Shown here: positions 9,828 through 17,218 of the stretch, in pieces
How positions within the stretch are numbered: the stretch's first letter is position 1
Layout of the letters: the number at the start of each line of letters is the position of its first letter
Source: Dehalobacterium formicoaceticum
Lineage (GTDB): Bacteria > Bacillota > Dehalobacteriia > Dehalobacteriales > Dehalobacteriaceae
Length of the DNA: 64,000 bases
Reading direction: 5' to 3'
NCBI RefSeq assembly: GCF_002224645.1
Contig: NZ_CP022121.1
Location: 310,001-374,000 of the forward strand
Notes under the pieces: model-generated
Databases searched by the model: none
Told to the model about the DNA's origin: nothing
What the model saw: only the letters and a program-made list of their open reading frames with translations
Program-made: the position numbers and the translations under genes

Positions 9828-10226
9828 TTATTCCAATTCGGCTTCATATTTTGAGGGACACTTGGTAACCATTTCCTCAGCACGGAACACTCCATCCTCG
9901 GAATAATAACCCCCAACCAGTACCTCCGTAGCATTTTGAAAATTATCAGGAATTGGCTTATTATACAGCACAGGCATCGTCTGTTCCGAATCCTTCAAAC
10001 CGGTAACCACAAATGTTAATTCTACCCGGGAGGCATCCCAATCTACAGAATCCCCCAATACCCGTCCTTCCGTCTGCACATAGGTTTCCTGATATTCCTC
10101 CCTGGATTTAATCAGTTCCTCCAAAGAAACATGGACTTTGACATTACTAAAACCTGACATGATCAGATAAAAGACTGCTCCAATCACAATAACCGAACTG
10201 ATAAGAATCTTTTTTTTCACTGTCAT
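9828..10226 (-). CDS. ccmE: CcmE heme chaperone, CxxxY variant
   Basis: Membrane-anchored OB-fold heme chaperone, 132 residues, with one N-terminal helix (about 7-24) and a beta-rich domain. Classical CcmE binds heme covalently through His in HxxxY. Here the equivalent site reads CPSKY, Cys123 and Tyr127, just before the C-terminus. A Cys-type CcmE has been described in Desulfovibrio and archaea, in organisms lacking CcmH; the absence of ccmH in this cluster fits. GAGGAG lies upstream of the ATG. First gene of the ccm operon as seen here. Confidence 0.93.
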   Translation of the reverse strand: MTVKKKILISSVIVIGAVFYLIMSGFSNVKVHVSLEELIKSREEYQETYVQTEGRVLGDSVDWDASRVELTFVVTGLKDSEQTMPVLYNKPIPDNFQNATEVLVGGYYSEDGVFRAEEMVTKCPSKYEAELE

Positions 10227-10341
10227 AGCTGCTCCTCTTTCTTTCGTTCCGTCTTTTAGTATGCTTATATCTTTTGCTATGCTTATATTTGAAATTATAC
10301 CTTATTTTCACCTTAAAGCAAAACTGAAAGTTCAGGAATGT

Positions 10342-10377
10342 AAAACAAAAAAGACAAACCAATCAAGGGTCTGTCTT
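10342..10377 (-). terminator. Rho-independent terminator after the 10378-10965 gene
   Basis: On the minus strand AAGACAGACC pairs with GGTTTGTCTT across a short loop and is followed by TTTTGTTTT. It begins right at the stop codon of the upstream membrane protein gene and separates it from the ccm operon. Confidence 0.75.
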
Positions 10378-10965
10378 TTAAATCTTTCTGGGTTTGATGA
10401 ATTTTTTTGTCTGCTCTGCGCTTTCCGGATCTGGTTTTTTAATGCGAAAGACCTGCACCTTTCTGGCCGGCTGGGCAACAAAGGAATGAGCAAGCTGATC
10501 TGTTTCTCCTTGTTTCTCCATGATTTTATAATACAGTCCCGTAAAAAAAGCAACAGCTATTCCATAAATAAAGTGGGCTCCCAACGTGACGAGAAGACCT
10601 GACGGTTCCTGAGGTATTTTATTTTCTACAGACTGACCCAGCAGGGTACCAAATAATGTAACCCAAAGAAGGAGACCCATTCCAGAGCCTCTTAACCATA
10701 AATTCCCCTTCCCAAAAAATTCCAGGGCATAAAGAAAGATGATACCAATGGAAGCAGTCATCACGATGTCTGCTATCCCACCAACTAAATATGCATAGGG
10801 AGTAAATAAATCTTCCTTGGCCAAAAATCGGGAAGCCACAATCTGCCAAAAAACCACATCAGTCCATCCCAAAAAATAGCCCAGGTAGTTAAAGGTTAAC
10901 TTAACCCCATTGGCAAAAATTCCAATCAGCGCACCTGCCAGGATCTTGTCTGATAAAATGTTCAT
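10378..10965 (-). CDS. Conserved multi-pass membrane protein of unknown function
   Basis: 195 residues with about four to five hydrophobic segments (around 9-27, 60-80, 96-112, 128-147) and a basic, soluble C-terminal tail of about 40 residues (KKPDPESAEQTKKFIKPRKI). No enzyme motif is visible. It resembles small uncharacterised membrane proteins common in Clostridia and Bacilli, perhaps the YqhR type, but I cannot confirm a family. AAGGTGAG lies seven bases before the ATG. It has its own terminator and is divergent from the glycosyltransferase gene, so the 170-base gap upstream should carry two promoters. Confidence 0.75.
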   Translation of the reverse strand: MNILSDKILAGALIGIFANGVKLTFNYLGYFLGWTDVVFWQIVASRFLAKEDLFTPYAYLVGGIADIVMTASIGIIFLYALEFFGKGNLWLRGSGMGLLLWVTLFGTLLGQSVENKIPQEPSGLLVTLGAHFIYGIAVAFFTGLYYKIMEKQGETDQLAHSFVAQPARKVQVFRIKKPDPESAEQTKKFIKPRKI

Positions 10966-11135
10966 CTGCTCACCTTTTCGCTATTTTATTAGGTTTAGTT
11001 TACCAAAAGAATGATACTTTTATCCTCATTTCCCCGGCATATTAATTAGCCATAAATAGGTACAAGTCATCACCTCACATTCAATTCTTTTTTACATATC
11101 ATAAAAGGGACATCAGTATTGGAAGGAGGTGTACT

Positions 11136-12014
11136 ATGGCTCCGCCAGAAATATCCATCATCATCCCCTGTCGTAACGAAGGAAAAAACATTACTCATAC
11201 AATTAAATCCATGATTAGCAATGAGACCTTTTTGGCATTTGAAATCATTGTTGTTGATGATGGCTCCACAGATCACTGTTGTCGAACCCTGATATCCGAT
11301 TTTCCAAATCAAAAAATCACCTTGCTCAATTCTCACGGAAAAGGTGCCTGTTATGCCCGGAACATAGGTGCCCTGCATGCCCGGGGAAAATATCTACTTT
11401 TTTGTGATGCACATATCTTTGTCCAGCCTTATTGGTTGGAAGAGCTTTTAGTTTGTTTTGATGAACCGGGAATCGGTATTGTTGCTCCCGGTATTTCATC
11501 CTATCATAATTCTGATGCGGTAGGCTTTGGCTTTACCTTAACCGATTCCTTCGGCGTGGAATGGCTTCCTGCTCCAATACAGACGGCCCCGGCTTTAATC
11601 GCTCCCGGTGCCTGTGCCATGATCCCGCAAAAAGTTTTCCGTGAAGCAGGGGGATTTGACCAGGGTTTACGGGTATGGGGACATGAGGATGTGGAGCTGT
11701 CTTTAAGATACTGGCTCTTGGGGTACCAAGTTCTCGTTACTCCGGAGGTTACCATCCAGCATATCTTCCGCGAAAAACATCCCTATGCTATTGCCATGGA
11801 AAATATTTATTACAATTACTTGCGCATTGCTCTCTGCCATCTTAATCCCCAGCGTATTAAAAAACTTCTTCAACTAATAATAACTTTTCCTCAAGCCGAA
11901 GAAATTTTTGCAGACATTATGCTTAGTGATGCCTGGCTCCAGCGGCAAAATAATTTTTCCAAGCGTCTATTTGATGATGATTGGCTATTTCACAAGTTTT
12001 CTGTCTCTTTTTAG
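11136..12014 (+). CDS. Family 2 glycosyltransferase
   Basis: GT-A fold glycosyltransferase, 292 residues, predicted cytoplasmic. The nucleotide-binding start IIIPCRNEGKN (residues 6-16), the DDGSTD motif (41-46), a metal-site-like CDAHIF (in place of DxD) and the GHEDVELSLRYW acceptor-site motif near 190 are all present. The GxEDxELS form resembles polypeptide GalNAc-transferase-like and mycofactocin-type members; the true donor and acceptor are unknown. A consensus GGAGG lies eight bases before the ATG. It is followed after 32 bases by the LysM protein, suggesting one transcript and a role at the cell or spore surface. Confidence 0.88.
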   Translation: MAPPEISIIIPCRNEGKNITHTIKSMISNETFLAFEIIVVDDGSTDHCCRTLISDFPNQKITLLNSHGKGACYARNIGALHARGKYLLFCDAHIFVQPYWLEELLVCFDEPGIGIVAPGISSYHNSDAVGFGFTLTDSFGVEWLPAPIQTAPALIAPGACAMIPQKVFREAGGFDQGLRVWGHEDVELSLRYWLLGYQVLVTPEVTIQHIFREKHPYAIAMENIYYNYLRIALCHLNPQRIKKLLQLIITFPQAEEIFADIMLSDAWLQRQNNFSKRLFDDDWLFHKFSVSF

Positions 12015-12046
12015 GCTTTAGGCCTATAATACAAGGAGGTTAAACC

Positions 12047-12853
12047 ATGAAAATATATTTTTTTAAACCCGGTGATACCCTATATAATATTGCTCAACGT
12101 TTCCATACCACGGTAGAAGAGCTGCTAACCATCAATAAAAACCTGGATCTGGATCGGATTTTTACTTACCAGCCCATCATGGTCCCCCAATACGCTACAG
12201 CTCGTAAAACAGCACCTACCGAATTCATCCGAACCCACGATAATCCCTCGCTGCCCCAACCTGAATTTGGTTCTTCCGAAGAATTAGATGCGGAAAACGC
12301 CCGCAGCCCCATACGAACCTATGTTGTACAGCCTGGTGATACTCTTTACACCATCGCTCAACGCTTCGGCACCACAGTGAACGCTATTGTAACTATGAAT
12401 AACATCCAGAATCCGGATATGATCGCCCCTGGTCTACGTCTCTTCATTTTTACGCCGGGTCCTACTCCGTCACCCACACCTGCACCTACACCTACGCCGA
12501 CCCCTCGTCCGCCCAGAACTTATATTGTGCAGCCCGGAGATACCCTCTATGCCATTGCGCTCCGTTTCGGCACCACCGTAGATGCCATTGTGAACCTGAA
12601 TAACATTGAAGACCCGGATATGATCGCTCCCGGTCAACGTTTACGGATTCCGCAACCAACGCCCACTCCGTCGCCAACACCTACACCTACTCCGACCCCT
12701 CGTCCGCCTAGAACTTATATCGTGCGATCCGGAGATACCCTCTATGCTATTGCGCTTCGTTTCGGCACCACTGTGGATGCTATTGTAGATCTGAATAACA
12801 TTGAAGACCCGGATATGATTGCCCCCGGTCAAAGCTTATTGATCCCCCGGTAA
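12047..12853 (+). CDS. Four-LysM repeat protein with Thr-Pro linkers
   Basis: 268 residues. Four LysM domains bind peptidoglycan or related N-acetyl sugars: about 1-45 (FFKPGDTLYNIAQRF), 88-133 (VVQPGDTLYTIAQRF), 158-203 (IVQPGDTLYAIALRF) and 222-267 (IVRSGDTLYAIALRF). Linkers of repeated TPTP/SPTP separate domains 2-3 and 3-4. There is no signal peptide, no catalytic domain and no membrane helix, so it may reach the spore coat from the mother cell, or leave by an unrecognised route. The first domain is divergent and loses the usual Asn-rich end. A RBS AAGGAGG precedes the ATG, and a strong terminator follows the stop. Confidence 0.92.
   Translation: MKIYFFKPGDTLYNIAQRFHTTVEELLTINKNLDLDRIFTYQPIMVPQYATARKTAPTEFIRTHDNPSLPQPEFGSSEELDAENARSPIRTYVVQPGDTLYTIAQRFGTTVNAIVTMNNIQNPDMIAPGLRLFIFTPGPTPSPTPAPTPTPTPRPPRTYIVQPGDTLYAIALRFGTTVDAIVNLNNIEDPDMIAPGQRLRIPQPTPTPSPTPTPTPTPRPPRTYIVRSGDTLYAIALRFGTTVDAIVDLNNIEDPDMIAPGQSLLIPR
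12514..12850 (+). repeat. Two near-identical LysM-plus-linker DNA repeats
   Basis: The third and fourth LysM units (about 12514-12655 and 12706-12847), with the Thr-Pro-rich linkers before them, are nearly identical at DNA level: the same codons for ARTY..GDTLYAIALRFGTTVDAIV and IEDPDMIAPGQ. This points to recent duplication or gene conversion, and the copy number may vary by recombination. Confidence 0.8.
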
Positions 12854-12909
12854 ACAATATTACGATGAGCAATAATAACTGATAACAAAAGATATGCACC
12901 TGATAAATG

Positions 12910-12948
12910 GGCTGTAAACCATGGATATCATAGTTTACAGCCTTTTAT
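12910..12948 (+). terminator. Rho-independent terminator after the LysM gene
   Basis: GGCTGTAAAC pairs perfectly with GTTTACAGCC across a 13-base loop, followed by TTTTATTG. Confidence 0.9.
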
Positions 12949-13020
12949 TGTCAATCAATTACTACACCTTATCTGTTGCCAATAACCCTATTAATGGGTA
13001 TAGTGAACTTAAGCATTTCT

Positions 13021-13029
13021 TGCTATAAT
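13021..13029 (+). promoter_or_regulatory. Probable extended -10 promoter for larBCE
   Basis: TGCTATAAT is an extended -10 element about 65 bases upstream of larB. A second candidate nearby is TTGCCA and TATAGT spaced by 17 bases (about 12975-13003). No nickel- or lactate-responsive operator is recognisable. Confidence 0.4.
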
Positions 13030-13095
13030 ATTAAGGATATCCAGTATTCCCTAATATAAATGAAACGGTGATGAAATCAGGAGGACAATTCAGCC

Positions 13096-13854
13096 ATGGA
13101 ACATCAGGAACAAAAATTGAAAAAGCTGCTGCAGGCTGTGCAAAATAATGAAATGAGTATTGAAGAAGGATTAGAAGAATTAAGAGATCTGCCTTTTAAG
13201 GATCTGGGTTTTGCAAAAATCGATCAGCATCGTGAGCTGCGTCAAAATCATCCGGAAACCATCTTCTGCCAGGGGAAAACCCCGGAACAAATTCAGGACA
13301 TTATGGCTTATCTGGCACAGCATCACATGAATCTCCTGGGAACCCGAGCCGACGAAAAAGCCTTTCGAGCGATTAAAGAAGTCTGCCCCAATGCAGAATA
13401 TCATCCCCTCTCCCGCATGGTGGTAGTCAATCGCAATCCCGTCAAGAAAAATAAAGGGTTGATTTTAGTAGTGAGTGCCGGAACCGCCGATCTGCCGGTG
13501 GCAGAAGAAGCGGCTCTTACAGCAGAGGTTATGGGGAATCGGGTGGAATGCCTCTATGATGTGGGAGTGGCGGGCATTCACCGGCTCCTGGCCCATAATG
13601 ATAAGCTGCGGCAAGCCAATGTCTTGATTACCGTGGCCGGGATGGAAGGGGCTTTGGCCAGCGTCGTAGGGGGTCTCGTCTCCCGCCCGGTGATTGCCGT
13701 ACCTACCAGTATTGGTTACGGCGCTAATTTTCAAGGTCTTTCCGCCCTTTTATCCATGTTAAACAGCTGTGCCGCCGGTGTTGGGGTGGTCAATATTGAT
13801 AATGGTTTTGGCGCAGGCAGGCTGGCTGCCATCATAAACGAAGATCCGAGGTGA
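13096..13854 (+). CDS. larB: LarB, pyridinium-3,5-biscarboxylate mononucleotide synthase
   Basis: First enzyme of nickel-pincer nucleotide (NPN) synthesis: carboxylates and hydrolyses nicotinate adenine dinucleotide to P2CMN. 252 residues. The C-terminal half is the PurE-like (AIR carboxylase) fold with GLILVVSAGTADLPVAEEA, YDVGVAGIHRL, and VVGGLVSRPVIAVPTSIGYG. The N-terminal region (LLQAVQNNEMSIEEGLEEL) is the usual helical extension. GGAGGACAATTCAGCC precedes the ATG. Ends seven bases before larC, so the genes are cotranscribed. Confidence 0.96.
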   Translation: MEHQEQKLKKLLQAVQNNEMSIEEGLEELRDLPFKDLGFAKIDQHRELRQNHPETIFCQGKTPEQIQDIMAYLAQHHMNLLGTRADEKAFRAIKEVCPNAEYHPLSRMVVVNRNPVKKNKGLILVVSAGTADLPVAEEAALTAEVMGNRVECLYDVGVAGIHRLLAHNDKLRQANVLITVAGMEGALASVVGGLVSRPVIAVPTSIGYGANFQGLSALLSMLNSCAAGVGVVNIDNGFGAGRLAAIINEDPR

Positions 13855-13861
13855 AAGGAAC

Positions 13862-15064
13862 ATGAAAACAGCCTATTTTGATTGCTTTTCCGGCATCAGC
13901 GGCAATATGATCATTGGCGCTTTTCTATCCGCCGGTATGCCATTGGATTATCTGAAATGTGAACTGGCTAAGCTGCCATTGGACAATGAATACCAACTAA
14001 TTACAAAAAACGTCACCAAACAGGGTATTGGCGCCTGTTATTTTGACGTTAAACCCTGCCATGATCAGGATCATCAACCTCATTCTCGTCATCTTCACCA
14101 TATCCGTGAATTGATAGAACAAAGTTCCTTAGCCGGCAGGGTAAAGAAGCTGTCTCTGGAGATCTTTCAGCGTTTGGGGGATGCAGAAGCAACGGTGCAT
14201 CGCTGTTCCCTGGATGAGGTTCATTTTCATGAGGTGGGCGGTGTGGATGCTATCATCGATATAGTGGGGGCAGCTATCTGCTATCATTACCTGGGCATTG
14301 AAAGAGTCTCAGCCTCTCCTCTCCATGTCGGCCATGGTATGGTCAAATGCGCCCATGGCATGATGCCTGTGCCGGCTCCGGCCACAGCCCAATTGTTAAA
14401 AGGCATCCCCATTTACAGTACGGAGGTTAAGGGGGAACTGGTCACCCCCACGGGAGCTGCAATCCTTACAACCCTGACCGATGAATTTGGCCCCCTACCC
14501 CCCTTGACACCGGAGATCATCGGATATGGAGCCGGTACCTGGGAGCTGCCGATCCCCAATGTACTGCGTCTGTATCTGGGGGAAATGAAGCCCCCATCAC
14601 CGGCTCAGGAGACGGCGGCTATTCTGGAAGCAACCATTGATGATATGAATCCTGAATTTTATCCCTTTCTCATGGAAAAACTCTTTCAGGCGGGAGCTGC
14701 CGACGTTTTTCTTACCCCTATTCAAATGAAAAAAAATCGGCCGGGTATCTTAGTCACCATTACCAGCCGTCTGGCCAACCACCAGCCCCTCTTGGATGTC
14801 CTCTTTGCCGAATCTACAACCATTGGTATCAGAACACATCCTGTAGCAAGATATACGCTGGATCGTGCCTTACACACTGTAGAAACAAGTTTAGGATCTG
14901 TTCGGATAAAAATAGGAAAAGCCGGTGCCGGAATTTTAAATATTAGCCCCGAGTACGAGGACTGCCGTCTACTGGCAGAGAAAACCGGCATCCCATTAAA
15001 GGATATTTACCTGGAAGCACAAGCCAAAGGATATCAGCTCCTGAAGAAAAATCAGAAGAAATAG
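13862..15064 (+). CDS. larC: LarC, nickel insertion into the pincer cofactor (single frame)
   Basis: LarC is the CTP-dependent nickel insertase that completes the NPN cofactor. In Lactobacillus plantarum it is made as LarC1 and LarC2 by a programmed frameshift; here one uninterrupted frame of 400 residues covers both parts. The start YFDCFSGISGNMIIGAFL, a His-rich stretch (residues about 60-82, DQDHQPHSRHLHH) that may bind nickel, EVHFHEVGGVDAIIDI and ATIDDMNPEFYPF are family landmarks. The gene ends in a UAG codon, of note because this genome also reads UAG as pyrrolysine in mtmB. GTGAAAGGAAC precedes the ATG. Confidence 0.96.
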   Translation: MKTAYFDCFSGISGNMIIGAFLSAGMPLDYLKCELAKLPLDNEYQLITKNVTKQGIGACYFDVKPCHDQDHQPHSRHLHHIRELIEQSSLAGRVKKLSLEIFQRLGDAEATVHRCSLDEVHFHEVGGVDAIIDIVGAAICYHYLGIERVSASPLHVGHGMVKCAHGMMPVPAPATAQLLKGIPIYSTEVKGELVTPTGAAILTTLTDEFGPLPPLTPEIIGYGAGTWELPIPNVLRLYLGEMKPPSPAQETAAILEATIDDMNPEFYPFLMEKLFQAGAADVFLTPIQMKKNRPGILVTITSRLANHQPLLDVLFAESTTIGIRTHPVARYTLDRALHTVETSLGSVRIKIGKAGAGILNISPEYEDCRLLAEKTGIPLKDIYLEAQAKGYQLLKKNQKK

Positions 15065-15126
15065 AGTTTTAATAAAGCGGGAAGATTATTCAACGCACGT
15101 TAGTCTGCGAGAAAGGACGGGATACT

Positions 15127-15957
15127 ATGGAAATCGATCCTGAAAAAATAGCCCAACTAGAGGATTATTTAAACAAATTGGGTAAAGTAGTCGTTGCTTT
15201 TTCCGGTGGAGTAGACAGTACCTTTTTGGCTGCCGTTGCCTACCGGGCACTTGGGGAAAATGCCCTTGCGGTTACAGCTGACTCCCCCACCTTTTCCCAA
15301 CGGGAAAAGCAAGATGCCTGCTTAATGGCCGCTCAAATCGGGATCAGGCACCAATTTATCGTAACCGACGAATTAAACAATAGCAAATTTTCCGCCGGTC
15401 CCCCTGATCGCTGCTATTATTGTAAAAAAGATCGATTTCTTAAGCTGCGCTCCTGGGCAGAAGAACAAGGATATAACTGGGTCATTGAAGGTAGTAATGC
15501 TGATGATCTAAGGGATTATCGTCCCGGCATGAAAGGTCTGGCGGAAGTGGCGGGAGTGAAAAGCCCTCTTCTGGAAATTGGCTTTTCCAAAGAGGAAATT
15601 CGGGCAGGGGCTAAAAATTGGGGATTACCGGTCTGGGATAAACCGGCGGCGGCCTGTCTGGCTTCCCGCCTAGCTTATGGACTACCCATCACGGCAGAAA
15701 ATCTACAACAGGTTGAACTGGCGGAAGAGATTATCCGCCAATTTTCCCCCGGGCAAGTCCGGGTGCGTCATCATGGCAATTTAGCACGGATCGAGGTGGA
15801 AACCTCCTCTGTTCCTCTTCTTTTAGAGCCGACCAGGATGGCTCACATTGCGGAGAAATTAAAAAACCTGGGCTTCACTTATGTGACCCTGGATCTCACC
15901 GGATATCAAATGGGCAGCATGAATCAGACCTTGTCAGATACCAAAGAATTAGAATAA
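15127..15957 (+). CDS. larE: LarE, sulfur transferase of NPN synthesis, three-cysteine type
   Basis: PP-loop ATPase that adds the two thiocarboxylate sulfurs to the NPN precursor. The PP-loop SGGVDST is at residues 26-32. The L. plantarum enzyme uses one sacrificial Cys (its Cys176) and has Trp and Ala where this protein has Cys96 and Cys99 (DRCYYCKK); the third, Cys177 (PAAACLASR), aligns with Cys176. This pattern fits the [4Fe-4S] type of LarE, which would act catalytically rather than by self-sacrifice. 276 residues. It follows larC by about 60 bases and completes the pathway. Confidence 0.95.
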   Translation: MEIDPEKIAQLEDYLNKLGKVVVAFSGGVDSTFLAAVAYRALGENALAVTADSPTFSQREKQDACLMAAQIGIRHQFIVTDELNNSKFSAGPPDRCYYCKKDRFLKLRSWAEEQGYNWVIEGSNADDLRDYRPGMKGLAEVAGVKSPLLEIGFSKEEIRAGAKNWGLPVWDKPAAACLASRLAYGLPITAENLQQVELAEEIIRQFSPGQVRVRHHGNLARIEVETSSVPLLLEPTRMAHIAEKLKNLGFTYVTLDLTGYQMGSMNQTLSDTKELE

Positions 15958-15975
15958 AGTTATCTCAAAAATCAT

Positions 15976-16224
15976 TTACTCTTTTCTTGTTGACCCCTTA
16001 TAGGAAATGGAATCATCCTGGATTTGAAAAAGATCAGTGGTTCCAGCATCCGGCTGTTTTATCTCAAGCTGCCAATAATCTTCATGCTCCGTCAAATAAA
16101 AATAAACACCCTCCTGGTCATAACAAAAGCTAAAATTCTCCAGATTTAGGTCAAGACATTTTTGGACTAATTGAAACAGGATATACCTGGTGCTTCCGTC
16201 TATCCGATAATTTGGATACATCAT
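15976..16224 (-). CDS. Small hypothetical protein
   Basis: 82 residues, acidic, with no membrane segment, signal peptide or motif that I recognise. AAGGAGG and AAGGATT lie upstream of two adjacent ATG codons, which supports translation. It converges on larE, ending 19 bases away, and lies downstream of trmO on the same strand. Function unknown. Confidence 0.6.
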   Translation of the reverse strand: MMYPNYRIDGSTRYILFQLVQKCLDLNLENFSFCYDQEGVYFYLTEHEDYWQLEIKQPDAGTTDLFQIQDDSISYKGSTRKE

Positions 16225-16318
16225 AATCCTTATAGTTCCTCCTTCACACGCTTTAAAGAAGATTTATTTCTTCTTCATCATATCCTAATTCGATTTTATT
16301 TACCAGAAAAAAAGGGGC

Positions 16319-16999
16319 CTAAGGTAACTCTCTGATCACAACCTCGCAGACGGTCAGCAGGGTCTCCCGTACCGTAAACCTGATGTCAAATTTCCCGAAG
16401 TCAAGGCCATACACCCGCTCCGGATTGTTCTGGTAGGATGGCCTGGGATCCTGGGCTAGTACACCCAGGAGTGCTTCCCGCAGTTCATCGGGAATGATAT
16501 GCAGCCATTGATCAGGAAATTCCACCTCCAACTTAGCATCTTCCAACTCATCAGCGAATCCCCCCACTGCCTCCGGATGACTATCCGTATAAGGAAGATA
16601 AGGTTTGATGTCATAAATTGGAGTGTTGTCCATTAAATCGGCACCTGAAACATGCAGAACCGGGCCCAGGTCGGGAAGAAGTTCAATACCGTCAAGCTTG
16701 ACAGCGGAAAGTCCGATGGGATTGGGACGGAACGGAGAACGGGTGGCGAAAACGCCTGTACGTTTGTTGCCTCCAAGTCGCGGCGGACGCACCGTAGGCG
16801 ACCAAGTGTCCCGCACCGTTTCAGAAAACGCCCAGATAAGCCAGATATGAGAGAACCCTTCCAATCCCTTTAGTGCGTCAGGATTGCGATATGCCGGTTC
16901 AAACACGACCATCCCTTTCAGGGCATCTACAAGACCGCTTTGCCGGGGAATCCCGAACTTGGTGGGGAAATCTGTATGAATCCGGGCGATTATTTCCAT
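16319..16999 (-). CDS. trmO: TrmO (TsaA/YaeB), tRNA m6t6A37 N6-methyltransferase
   Basis: SAM-dependent methyltransferase of the beta-barrel TsaA/UPF0066 fold that converts t6A37 to m6t6A37 in tRNA-Thr. Motifs visible: FGIPRQSGLV (about 15-24), GFSHIWLIWAF near 50, the SAM-site TGVFATRSPFRPNPIGLS (about 80-97) and DIKPYLPYTDS near 130. 226 residues, with the C-terminal extension present in many bacterial forms. GGAGG is upstream of the ATG. The gene is divergent from 17219-18238. Confidence 0.93.
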   Translation of the reverse strand: MEIIARIHTDFPTKFGIPRQSGLVDALKGMVVFEPAYRNPDALKGLEGFSHIWLIWAFSETVRDTWSPTVRPPRLGGNKRTGVFATRSPFRPNPIGLSAVKLDGIELLPDLGPVLHVSGADLMDNTPIYDIKPYLPYTDSHPEAVGGFADELEDAKLEVEFPDQWLHIIPDELREALLGVLAQDPRPSYQNNPERVYGLDFGKFDIRFTVRETLLTVCEVVIRELP

Positions 17000-17067
17000 G
17001 AATGAAACCTCCTGATAAATACCGCTTAATTTTCCGATTAGGATATCTTATATGATACTTTTAATTT

Positions 17068-17081
17068 TTGACAATTGTCAA
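17068..17081. promoter_or_regulatory. 14-bp perfect palindrome with -35-like ends, divergent promoter region
   Basis: TTGACAATTGTCAA is a perfect inverted repeat between trmO and the divergent 17219 gene. It contains TTGACA on both strands. For trmO, TTGTCA and TATAAG on the minus strand are spaced by 16 bases. Its symmetry would suit a dimeric repressor overlapping a promoter; no candidate repressor gene is adjacent. Confidence 0.4.
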
Positions 17082-17150
17082 CTATCTTATGCTTTGCCAT
17101 CTAAAGCGAAGTCATGTTATGATTAAGTATCAAATAAGATTATTCCAATT

Positions 17151-17214
17151 ATGAAGTTATGAAGTTATGAAGTTATGAAGTTATGAGGTTATGAAGTTAT
17201 GAAGTTATGAGGTT
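17151..17214 (+). repeat. Eight tandem copies of an 8-bp unit over a start region
   Basis: Eight head-to-tail units, six ATGAAGTT and two ATGAGGTT (units 5 and 8), with no interruption. Every unit contains an ATG, and each such ATG except the last runs into TGA after three codons. The last unit supplies GAGG six bases before the likely start of the next gene, so the repeat is part of its ribosome binding region. Confidence 0.95.
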
Positions 17215-17218
17215 AGAT

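Noticed and set aside
13862-15064. Programmed frameshift within larC
   Set aside because: The gene is one continuous frame here; no slippery site is needed.
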